DNA of 6,038 nt, taken from an uncultured Collinsella sp. GTDB lineage: Bacteria; Actinomycetota; Coriobacteriia; Coriobacteriales; Coriobacteriaceae. How positions within the stretch are numbered: the first letter of the stretch is position 1; each line of letters begins with the position of its first letter. Below the pieces are notes generated by a model. It was not told the origin of the DNA. It saw only the letters and a program-made list of their open reading frames with translations, and did no database searches. The DNA is taken from the NCBI GenBank assembly GCA_958453575.1, contig CAUDYH010000085.1, positions 1-6,038 of the forward strand, given 5' to 3'. Of this stretch, positions 1-5,201 are shown piece by piece. The position numbers were made by a program, and so were the translations under genes.

Positions 1-23
1 TTAAAGCTGTTAGCGTGTGGCTT

Positions 24-60
24 GGGCGCCGCGGAACTCCATCCGCGGCGCCCTTTTATT
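24..60 (+). terminator. Rho-independent terminator of a gene off the left edge
   Basis: A perfect 11-bp GC-only stem (24-34 with 43-53) closes an 8-nt loop and is followed by TTTTATT. This is a classical intrinsic terminator for rightward transcription. The gene it ends lies outside the window. Bases 1-23 contain possible stop codons (TAA at 2-4, TAG at 11-13), but the frame cannot be known. Confidence 0.85.
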
Positions 61-73
61 CCATAATCTATGA

Positions 74-110
74 AGGGGCCCGCTCGGACATGAGTTCCGA
101 GCGGGCCCCT
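74..110 (-). terminator. Terminator of rpiB (minus strand)
   Basis: A 14-bp perfect stem (75-88 with 96-109), extended by an A-T pair, closes a 7-nt loop. It lies about 27 bp beyond the rpiB stop codon in the direction of rpiB transcription. On the minus strand the hairpin is followed only by TTCAT, so the U-tract is poor although the stem is very stable. It sits back-to-back with the rightward terminator at 24-60, so the pair insulates two convergent units. Confidence 0.65.
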
Positions 111-136
111 GCTGTTAGCTTGTGACACTGACTGGT

Positions 137-604
137 TTAGGCCTCGTCGACGACCTTGAGGCCGCGCGTGTGGTCGATCTCGTTGAGGAGGTTAACGCGA
201 CGCTCGTGACGACCGCCCTCAAACTCGGCGTCGAGCCACTCGTCGACAATCATCTTGGCGAGCTCGGAGCCCACGACGCGGGCGCCAAAGGCGAGCACGT
301 TGGTGTTGTTGTGCATGCGGGAGAGCTTGGCGCTAAAGGGATCGGAGCAAACGACAGCGCGCACGCCCTCGACCTTGTTGGCAGCGAGGCTAATGCCAAC
401 GCCAGTGCCGCAGATCAGGATGCCCAGGTCGACGTCGCCGTTAGCCACAGCCTTACCCACCTTGTAACCGGCGATGGGGTAGTCAAAGCTCTCGGAGGTG
501 TCGGTGCCAAAGTTCACGACCTCGCAGCCGCGCTCCTTCAGGTGCTCGGAGATGATGTTCTTGAGCTCGACGGCGGCGTGGTCGTTACCGATACCGATCT
601 TCAT
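137..604 (-). CDS. rpiB: Ribose-5-phosphate isomerase B
   Basis: This cytosolic enzyme interconverts ribose 5-phosphate and ribulose 5-phosphate in the non-oxidative pentose phosphate pathway. The 155-residue product matches the usual RpiB/LacAB length and is collinear with E. coli RpiB as I remember it. Visible signatures are the N-terminal DH pair (Asp8, His9) of the substrate pocket, the GILICGTGVGIS motif with catalytic Cys65 and Thr67, the SRMHNNTNVLAFG block with ring-opening His98, and the phosphate-binding EGGRHERR segment (Arg132, Arg136). The ATG start is supported by a GAGAGGA-type ribosome binding site 8 nt upstream on the minus strand. The gene stands alone: a terminator hairpin follows it, and a divergent 270-bp regulatory region with operator-like repeats precedes it. 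Members acting on allose or galactose phosphates exist, but the sequence favours RpiB. Confidence 0.95.
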   Translation of the reverse strand: MKIGIGNDHAAVELKNIISEHLKERGCEVVNFGTDTSESFDYPIAGYKVGKAVANGDVDLGILICGTGVGISLAANKVEGVRAVVCSDPFSAKLSRMHNNTNVLAFGARVVGSELAKMIVDEWLDAEFEGGRHERRVNLLNEIDHTRGLKVVDEA

Positions 605-635
605 GGATGGTTCCTCTCTGGTCTGTGCGGCGCAA

Positions 636-722
636 ATGCTAAAGGTTTTACCGCGTTCGACTGCATGATAGCGCGACTTTTGCGTAAACGCTTGGGCGTT
701 TTTTGGTCAAACGCTTTAGCAT
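636..722. promoter_or_regulatory. Operator-like inverted repeat pair upstream of rpiB
   Basis: ATGCTAAAGGTTTTACC reads on the plus strand at 636-652. ATGCTAAAGCGTTTGACC reads on the minus strand at 705-722. They match except for one inserted base and one substitution, so they form a 17/18-bp imperfect inverted repeat with centres about 70 bp apart. The right copy contains AAACGCTT (709-716), and another AAACGCTT lies at 686-693. Both fit the AANCGNTT core typical of LacI-family operators. Binding by a sugar-responsive LacI-type repressor controlling rpiB, perhaps with looping, is inference; no regulator gene is in the window. Confidence 0.45.
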
Positions 723-808
723 GCAACAAGACCGGCTTCTCATGAATAATTCCGCCAATTTGTGCTCGAGCGCCGTCCGCCGGAACCATGGTTGCGGTTT
801 TTGATGCA

Positions 809-838
809 TTGTTATCAAATAAAAGAACTAACTATTTT
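809..838 (+). promoter_or_regulatory. Candidate promoter of the desulfidase gene
   Basis: TTGTTA (809-814) and TATTTT (833-838) are separated by 18 bp in an AT-rich patch. This would start a transcript about 30 nt before the ATG at 875. An alternative reading is TTGCGG (792-797) with TCAAAT (815-820) at 17 bp. Neither is a strong match, and only transcript mapping can decide. Confidence 0.35.
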
Positions 839-874
839 TGAGAGCCCAGCCCGTTATACAAGTAGGAGATACCT

Positions 875-2194
875 ATGTCTGCCGATTCCCTTCGTGATAC
901 CGCGTTTTGCGATGTTTTGAACCGCGAGCTTGTCTGTGCGCTCGGCTGCACCGAGCCCATTGCCGTTGCCTATGCAGCGGCGCTGGCGAGCCAGACGCTC
1001 GGTTGCGAACCCGATCATATGGACGTTGCCTGCTCGGGCAACATCATCAAGAACGTCAAGAGCGTGACCGTGCCCAACTCGGGCGGAATGCATGGCATCG
1101 AAGCCGCGGCTGTGCTGGGTGCCGTGGGCGGAGACGCTAAGAGCGCGCTCGAGGTGCTCGAGAGCGTTGACGATGAAGACCGTGCTCGCGTGGCCGAGCT
1201 CCTCGCCGACGCCGGCTACTGCGATGTGTCGCTTGTCGAGGGTGTGCCCAACCTCTACATCAAGGTGACTGCCACGGCCGGAGGCCATACCGCGGTCGTC
1301 GAGATTACCGACCACCACACCAACGTCACATGCCATACGCTCGACGGTATCCCGGTATGCGGTAAGTCGGCGGGGGAGTGTGCCGCCTGCGCGGAGCGCG
1401 TGGTGGCCGAGCGCGCGGCGGATAACGCCGACACCCCTATGAGCATTGAGTCTATCATCGACTTTATCGAGGACGGTGACATTGAGGACGCCCGCGCTGC
1501 CGTTGAGCGTCAGATTGAGCTGAACGGTGCGATCAGTGCCGAGGGCCTGGCGCACGCTTGGGGCGCCGAGGTGGGCCGTACGCTGCTGGGTGCACGTGCC
1601 GATGACGTCGCCTGCCGTGCCCGCGCCCGTGCAGCCGCCGGGTCCGACGCCCGCATGAACGGCTGCGCGCTGCCGGTCGCCATTGTGTGCGGCTCGGGCA
1701 ATCAGGGCATTACCTGCGCGCTGCCCGTTATGGAGTATGCCGAGTATCTGCGCTGCGACCACGATCGCCTGGTGCGCGCCGTGATGCTGTCCGATCTTAT
1801 CGCTGTGCATATCAAGAGCTATATTGGTGCGCTCTCGGCGTTTTGCGGTGCTATTTGTGCCGCGTGCGGCGCCGGCGCTGCGATTACCTGGCTGTGCGGT
1901 GGTACGCGCGAGCAGATTGGCGCGACGGTCTCGAACACGCTCGGCAACGTTGGCGGCATCGTGTGCGATGGCGCCAAGGCAAGCTGTGCCGCCAAGATTT
2001 CCGCTGCCGTCGATGCGGCGATTCTGGGCCACGATATGGCCATGCAGGGCCGTGGCTTCCGTGCCGGCGAGGGCCTGATCCAGGATACCGTCGAGCAGAC
2101 AATCGCCAGCATGGGCTACGTGGGCCGTGTGGGCATGAAAGATACCGACGTCGAGATCCTCAACATCATGATCGGTAAAACCCAGGTTTGTTAA
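875..2194 (+). CDS. L-cysteine desulfidase / serine dehydratase alpha-like (UPF0597, CyuA/YhaM) family protein
   Basis: The 439-residue protein belongs to the UPF0597 family, which includes E. coli CyuA (YhaM) and the archaeal L-cysteine desulfidase. These cytosolic [4Fe-4S] enzymes convert L-cysteine to pyruvate, ammonia and sulfide; relatives are called serine dehydratase alpha. Family signatures seen are LGCTEPIAVAYAAA at 23-36, CSGNIIKNVKSVTVPN at 53-68, GSGNQGIT at 273-280, a Cys/Gly/Ala-rich stretch at 324-336, and GGIVCDGAKASCAAKI at 360-375. Cys25 matches the archaeal cluster ligand position. Cys324/Cys364 (or Cys331/Cys371) have the 40-residue spacing I recall for the other two ligands. 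The ATG has an AGGAGA ribosome binding site (864-869). The protein is cysteine-rich (22 Cys). The gene stands alone and converges on the HAD gene. Substrate choice between cysteine and serine cannot be read from sequence. Confidence 0.88.
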   Translation: MSADSLRDTAFCDVLNRELVCALGCTEPIAVAYAAALASQTLGCEPDHMDVACSGNIIKNVKSVTVPNSGGMHGIEAAAVLGAVGGDAKSALEVLESVDDEDRARVAELLADAGYCDVSLVEGVPNLYIKVTATAGGHTAVVEITDHHTNVTCHTLDGIPVCGKSAGECAACAERVVAERAADNADTPMSIESIIDFIEDGDIEDARAAVERQIELNGAISAEGLAHAWGAEVGRTLLGARADDVACRARARAAAGSDARMNGCALPVAIVCGSGNQGITCALPVMEYAEYLRCDHDRLVRAVMLSDLIAVHIKSYIGALSAFCGAICAACGAGAAITWLCGGTREQIGATVSNTLGNVGGIVCDGAKASCAAKISAAVDAAILGHDMAMQGRGFRAGEGLIQDTVEQTIASMGYVGRVGMKDTDVEILNIMIGKTQVC

Positions 2195-2949
2195 GACAGT
2201 TCGTCGGCTACTTGGTGTTCGCAGAAGGCCTCTACTACGGCGTTAAAGTCGCGGGCGAAGTCTTCCATGGTTCCGCGCCAGGTGGCTCGGCTGGGCTTAC
2301 CTTGGCCCACAAAGGCGGTTTGGATGCCGCAATCGGGGGACGGGAAGTCGCGTTTGGGATCGTTGCCCACCATAAGGACCTCGTGCGGCTCGAGCCCCAT
2401 CACCTGAAGCTGCTCTAGATAGTAGGTGGCATCGGGCTTGCATCGGGTGGCGTTTCCCATGTGCGTTACGAGCTCAAAGGGGGCGTCAGCCAGGTCGCCC
2501 CAGCCCATGCGGCACTCGATGGCCCCCTGGGGAAAGCTGGGGTTGGTAAAGAGCGCGCAACGCAGTCCAGCGTCCTGTACGGCCTGGAGCGCGGCGTGCG
2601 CGCCCGGCATGGCGTGGGCGTTAATGACATCGTCGTTCTTGTACGGAAGAACTTCGCGGTCATAGTAGGTAAACGCCTCGTAGATGATGGGATCGGAGAG
2701 ACGGATACCGCATCGGCGCTCGACCTCTTCTTGGTAAAACTCAAGATTGGTGCGGTTGTCCGTGCCGCTGCGGCGATTGGCGTTGAGGTCGACCAGGATG
2801 GTGCCGAGGCGTGCCATCGTGCCACCGCGGCTGCGGCGGCCGATATCCGCGAGCATCGAAGAGACATCCTTAAAATAGCGAAGGATGAACGCGTTGAGGT
2901 TGATGCTAAGAAGCGTTTCGTCCATATCGAAAACGACTGCTTTGAGCAC
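2191..2949 (-). CDS. HAD superfamily hydrolase
   Basis: This is a 252-residue haloacid dehalogenase-type hydrolase, probably a cytosolic phosphatase of unknown substrate. Motif I is VVFDMDETLL with nucleophile Asp8 and acid/base Asp10. An alpha-helical cap (subclass I) fits about residues 16-115. Motif II is ALFTNPS (Thr135), motif III is CKPD (Lys171), and motif IV is MVGNDPKRDF (Asp197, Asp201), so every catalytic residue is present. I chose the GTG at 2947-2949 because motif I must begin near the N-terminus and AAAGG lies 7 nt upstream. The frame stays open for another 57 codons (to an ATG at 3120), but that stretch shows no HAD-like sequence. The stop codon overlaps that of the convergent desulfidase gene. 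Pyrimidine nucleotidase or phosphoglycolate-phosphatase-like activity is possible but unproven. Confidence 0.88.
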   Translation of the reverse strand: MLKAVVFDMDETLLSINLNAFILRYFKDVSSMLADIGRRSRGGTMARLGTILVDLNANRRSGTDNRTNLEFYQEEVERRCGIRLSDPIIYEAFTYYDREVLPYKNDDVINAHAMPGAHAALQAVQDAGLRCALFTNPSFPQGAIECRMGWGDLADAPFELVTHMGNATRCKPDATYYLEQLQVMGLEPHEVLMVGNDPKRDFPSPDCGIQTAFVGQGKPSRATWRGTMEDFARDFNAVVEAFCEHQVADELS

Positions 2950-3264
2950 GCGGGCACCTTTCTCGAAAAATCGATCTAGAATCGTTGGCTCCGGATACTT
3001 TACCCCAAAGCCGAATGCCTGGCTGGTTATCGTCAAGTTGCGGAGACGTGTGTTCATAAGATTACGAAAAAGTCTCCACACGAGTAAAAAATCGCAGTTC
3101 ACGCTTGAAATCGAACTCATTTCCCCGTAACCTATACGAACGTGATTGCATAAGCGTCACATTAGTATCTGTCGGCTCCCGAGTGTTCCTAAACGTTGTG
3201 TGCTTGTCGCACCCTTCTGTAGGTCCTAGCAATCGGGGCCCCGTAGTTCGAAAGGGGTCCACCT
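2950..3264. promoter_or_regulatory. Divergent HAD / rpsA intergenic region and S1 leader
   Basis: These 315 bp lie between the chosen HAD start and the rpsA start. They are markedly more AT-rich than the genes in the part around 3050-3170, as expected for promoters. I find no -10/-35 pair I would defend; TATACG at 3133-3138 with TCGAAC 16 bp upstream is a weak rpsA candidate. The minus strand offers TTTACT and TAATCT 18 bp apart in 3060-3095 for the HAD gene, also weak. An inverted element, GGAGAC (3042-3047) with GTCTCC (3072-3077), and the ribosome-binding-site hairpin next to rpsA are the visible structures. Confidence 0.5.
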
Positions 3265-3267
3265 TTG
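3236..3267 (+). promoter_or_regulatory. rpsA ribosome binding site sequestered in a hairpin
   Basis: The Shine-Dalgarno AAAGGGG (3251-3257) lies 7 nt before the TTG start and decides that start. The same G-tract can pair with an upstream C-tract: GGGCCCC (3236-3242) with GGGGTCC (3254-3260) forms 7 bp with one G-U, around an 11-nt loop. The whole Shine-Dalgarno core would then be double-stranded. S1 synthesis is known to be controlled translationally in E. coli through a structured leader. A similar role here is inference. Confidence 0.5.
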
Positions 3268-4431
3268 AGTGAGATTCAGAACTCGTCCATTTTCTCTCTT
3301 GACGATGTCAACGAGGAGGAGATGAACAACCTCATCGACGGTACGATTACCGACTTTGATGAGGGCGATCTCGTTAACGGCACTGTCGTTAAGATCGAGC
3401 ATGACGAGGTGCTCGTTGACATCGGATTCAAGTCCGAGGGCGTTATCCCGGTCCGCGAGCTGTCCATCCGCAAGGACGCTAACCCTGCAGACATCGTTGC
3501 ACTCGGTGATCCCATCGAGGCTCTGGTTCTCCAGAAGGAGGACAAGGACGGTCGTCTGGTCCTGTCCAAGAAGCGTGCCGAGTACGAGCGTGCTTGGAAC
3601 CGCATCGAGGAGAAGTTCAACTCCGGCGAGAACGTCGAGGGCGAGGTTATCGAGGTTGTCAAGGGCGGCCTGATCCTCGACATCGGCCTGCGTGGCTTCC
3701 TGCCCGCTTCCCTCGTCGACCTCCGTCGCGTCAAGGACCTCACCTCCTACATGGGCACCCGCATCGAGGCCCGCGTCATCGAGATGGACCGCAACCGCAA
3801 CAACGTTGTCCTCTCCCGTCGCGTCGTGCTTGAGGAGTCCCGTAAGGCCGAGCGCTCCGAGATCCTGTCCAAGCTCAAGTCTGGCATGCGTCTCCAGGGC
3901 ACCGTTTCCTCCATCGTCGACTTCGGCGCCTTCGTCGACCTCGGCGGTATCGACGGCCTCATCCACATCTCCGAGCTCTCCTGGAACCACGTCAACCATC
4001 CTTCCGAGGTTGTCAAGGTCGGCCAGGAGGTCGAGGTCGAGGTTCTCGACGTCGATCTCAACCGCGAGCGCATCTCCCTGGGTCTCAAGCAGACCACCGA
4101 GGATCCGTGGCGCGCACTGGTCAAGAAGTATCCCGTCGGCGCTATCGTCGAGGGCACTGTGACCAAGCTTGTCCCGTTCGGCGCTTTCGTCGATCTGGGC
4201 GAGGGCATCGAGGGCCTGGTGCACATCTCCGAGATGGCCAACAAGCACGTCGATCAGCCTTCTCAGGTCACCCACGTGGGCGACAAGGTTCAGGTCAAGG
4301 TCATGGAGATCGACCTCGACCGTCGTCGTATCTCCCTGTCCATGAAGTCCGCTGCTGAGACTCTGGGCGTCGAGATCGAGGTTACCCCGCTGCCTTCCGA
4401 GAAGAAGGACGAGGAGACTGACGCCGAGTAA
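3265..4431 (+). CDS. rpsA: 30S ribosomal protein S1
   Basis: S1 binds mRNA single strands and helps load them on the 30S subunit. The 388-residue protein carries four S1 (OB-fold) domains at about residues 35-104, 122-186, 207-275 and 292-361, the usual arrangement in Actinobacteria rather than the six of E. coli. Domains 3 and 4 show the classical pattern (DFGAFVDLGGIDGLIHISEL and PFGAFVDLGEGIEGLVHISEM). The C-terminal tail (SEKKDEETDAE) is acidic and probably disordered. Codon use is strongly biased to C-ending codons, as in a highly expressed gene, and differs visibly from yigZ. The start is TTG at 3265, giving MSEIQN, backed by a GGGG ribosome binding site 7 nt upstream. The gene is monocistronic: it has its own leader and a strong terminator 25 bp after its stop. 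RNase E/G or Tex-type S1 proteins are excluded by length and domain content. Confidence 0.96.
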   Translation: MSEIQNSSIFSLDDVNEEEMNNLIDGTITDFDEGDLVNGTVVKIEHDEVLVDIGFKSEGVIPVRELSIRKDANPADIVALGDPIEALVLQKEDKDGRLVLSKKRAEYERAWNRIEEKFNSGENVEGEVIEVVKGGLILDIGLRGFLPASLVDLRRVKDLTSYMGTRIEARVIEMDRNRNNVVLSRRVVLEESRKAERSEILSKLKSGMRLQGTVSSIVDFGAFVDLGGIDGLIHISELSWNHVNHPSEVVKVGQEVEVEVLDVDLNRERISLGLKQTTEDPWRALVKKYPVGAIVEGTVTKLVPFGAFVDLGEGIEGLVHISEMANKHVDQPSQVTHVGDKVQVKVMEIDLDRRRISLSMKSAAETLGVEIEVTPLPSEKKDEETDAE

Positions 4432-4455
4432 ATCGGTTTGACGATCACTTGTTTT

Positions 4456-4489
4456 AAGGGATCCGTCCGTAATGGACGGGTCCCTTTTT
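4456..4489 (+). terminator. Rho-independent terminator of rpsA
   Basis: AGGGATCCGTCC (4457-4468) pairs with GGACGGGTCCCT (4474-4485) through one G-U. The stem closes a 5-nt loop and is followed by a T-run (4485-4489). It lies 25 bp beyond the rpsA stop, so rpsA is probably a single-gene unit. Confidence 0.92.
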
Positions 4490-4554
4490 GCATTTGGCAC
4501 CGAGATGCGCAATGCTGCCGGGCTGTCCACAGGCTATTGAATTGTCGGTGCATG

Positions 4555-4590
4555 AAAAAAGCCGACATCCCGCCTCGGGGAGGAGGCGGG
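4555..4590 (-). terminator. Minus-strand terminator-like hairpin with no gene before it
   Basis: Read on the minus strand, a perfect 8-bp GC-rich stem with a 6-nt loop (4590-4569) is followed by ATGTCGGC and then TTTTTT (4560-4555). The 8-nt gap between stem and T-run is longer than in a standard terminator. No coding sequence on the minus strand ends here, so it may end a small RNA or be a leftover element. Confidence 0.4.
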
Positions 4591-4657
4591 AACGCACCGA
4601 GTAGACGGAGGGGTGCGGAGCGCGGTCGCGTCTCGACTGACAACGTTGCCCATCGAC
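4555..4657 (-). ncRNA. Candidate small RNA (speculative)
   Basis: A consensus-like -10 box TACAAT on the minus strand (4669-4664) would start a transcript near 4657. That transcript would run about 100 nt into the hairpin plus T6 at 4590-4555. No -35 box or extended -10 supports the promoter, and the sequence matches no RNA family I recognise. It is listed because a terminator-like hairpin without a gene needs an explanation. Confidence 0.2.
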
Positions 4658-4717
4658 GGGATTATTGTAGCGCATGGGCGCTTCTTGGTTTATCGTGTCG
4701 AGCGCTTGTGTTGTGCC

Positions 4718-4745
4718 GTTGCCTGTGGCGGCGGTGTGCTACACT
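4718..4745 (+). promoter_or_regulatory. Promoter of rnpB (extended -10)
   Basis: TGCTACACT (4737-4745) is an extended -10 element (TGN plus TACACT, 5/6 to TATAAT). A partial -35, GTTGCC (4718-4723), lies 16 bp upstream; TTGCCT at 15 bp is the other reading. The predicted start is about 4752, which agrees with the 5' end of the RNase P RNA deduced from its P1 helix. Confidence 0.65.
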
Positions 4746-4753
4746 CTTGCACT

Positions 4754-5115
4754 GCTGAGTGGGCCAGACGGTCGCGCGATGTACTGCTTGCGGTACGCGT
4801 GAGGAAAGTCCGGGCTCCAGAGGGCGGGATGCCGGCTAACGGCCGGGCGGAGTGATCCGACGGAAAGCGCCGCAGAAAAGAAGACTCCCACCTGCGTCGC
4901 AAGGCGTAAAGGGAAAAGCTGAAACGGTGGTGTAAGAGACCACCAGCGTCGTGGCAACACGGCGGCTTGGCAAGCCCCATCCGGAGCAAGCGCGAATAGG
5001 AACGCTATGGGCCGGCCCGGTCCGCGTTCGGGTAGCGTGCGTGGAGCTGCACGGTAACGTGCAGACAAGATAAATGACCGTTCACGACAGAACCCGGCTT
5101 ACAGGCCCACTTGGC
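4754..5115 (+). ncRNA. rnpB: RNase P RNA, bacterial type A
   Basis: This is the catalytic RNA of ribonuclease P, which removes 5' leaders from tRNA precursors together with the small RnpA protein. The universally conserved 5' core GAGGAAAGTCCGGGCTCC is at 4801-4818, and the matching 3' core ACAGAACCCGGCTTA is at 5087-5101; together they build helix P4. The P1 helix pairs 4754-4765 with 5104-5115 and fixes the ends within a few bases. Other family-typical stretches include GTAAGAGACCACC (P10/P11 area), CCGGAGCAAG, GAATAGG and GACAAGATAAATGACCG. A length of about 360 nt suits type A, as in most high-GC Gram-positives. The promoter directly upstream suggests its own unit. A T-run (5117-5121) right after P1 and a weak hairpin downstream may end it. 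Confidence 0.96.
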
Positions 5116-5127
5116 ATTTTTGTTACC

Positions 5128-5158
5128 CTGACAATCGGTACGGCCTTTGCCGTATTAT
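5128..5158 (+). promoter_or_regulatory. Candidate promoter of yigZ
   Basis: CTGACA (5128-5133, 5/6 to consensus) and TATTAT (5153-5158, 5/6) are separated by 19 bp, slightly long. A start near 5165 would leave a leader of about 37 nt before the TTG at 5202. The small hairpin 5139-5154 lies in the spacer, so this stretch cannot easily be both promoter and terminator. Read-through from rnpB is an alternative. Confidence 0.35.
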
Positions 5159-5160
5159 TG
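5137..5160 (+). terminator. Weak hairpin after rnpB, possible terminator
   Basis: TACGGC (5139-5144) and GCCGTA (5149-5154) form a perfect 6-bp stem with a 4-nt loop, extendable by two G-U pairs, followed by TTATTG. The T-tract is interrupted. The P1 helix of rnpB followed by TTTTT at 5117-5121 may be the real end. Confidence 0.35.
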
Positions 5161-5201
5161 AGGCTGTTTGTTGCTGCGCTTTATTTTGTTGAGGGGCTTT
5201 G

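Larger units (their letters stand above)
605..874. promoter_or_regulatory. Divergent rpiB / desulfidase intergenic regulatory region
   Basis: This 270-bp gap separates the divergent starts of rpiB and the desulfidase gene and shows no credible gene. The rpiB-proximal half holds operator-like repeats (entered separately). It also contains a short hairpin, AAACGC-TTGG-GCGTTT at 686-701, followed by further T residues. A TATCAT on the minus strand (665-670) could be an rpiB -10 box, but no good -35 lies at the right distance. The desulfidase-proximal part is AT-rich and contains a candidate promoter and a 6-bp inverted repeat, TTTGAT (800-805) with ATCAAA (814-819). Confidence 0.6.
4490..4717. 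other. Gene-free spacer between rpsA and rnpB with nested inverted repeats
   Basis: No reading frame here has a ribosome binding site or a recognisable product, and no tRNA is seen. It does contain structure. An 8-bp perfect stem, CCCGCCTC (4569-4576) with GAGGCGGG (4583-4590), sits inside an outer stem, TCGGTGC (4545-4551) with GCACCGA (4594-4600). GCCCAT (4648-4653) can also pair with ATGGGC (4674-4679). Confidence 0.6.

Noticed and set aside
122..745. Long plus-strand open frame (207 codons) opposite rpiB
   Set aside because: It is the antisense shadow of rpiB, with low-complexity Val/Ala/Gly/Asp-rich translation and no ribosome binding site; rpiB has full family conservation.
801..818. 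FNR-type site TTGAT...ATCAA
   Set aside because: FNR sites have 4 bp between the half-sites; here there are 8, so only a generic inverted repeat is claimed.
854..2032. Minus-strand open frame of 392 codons opposite the desulfidase gene
   Set aside because: Shadow of a strongly biased GC-rich gene. The translation is His/Arg/Gly-rich and resembles no family, while the plus strand encodes a conserved enzyme.
3142..3160. CRP-like palindrome GTGA...TCAC upstream of rpsA
   Set aside because: The half-sites are 11 bp apart instead of 6, and the middle bases do not fit.
3226..4530. Minus-strand open frame of 434 codons opposite rpsA
   Set aside because: Repetitive Asp/Leu/Val translation is the mirror of the S1 codon bias; it runs through the rpsA ribosome binding site and terminator. 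No independent support.
4454..4675. Minus-strand small ORF of 73 codons in the rpsA-rnpB spacer
   Set aside because: No ribosome binding site, it reads straight through the terminator-like hairpin and the rpsA terminator, and its translation looks random.
4690..5068. Open frames on both strands over the rnpB locus
   Set aside because: The stretch is fully explained by RNase P RNA with its conserved core and P1 helix.
5158..5187. Promoter TTGAGG / TATTTT just before yigZ
   Set aside because: The transcript would begin near 5194, inside the ribosome binding site and too close to the start codon.
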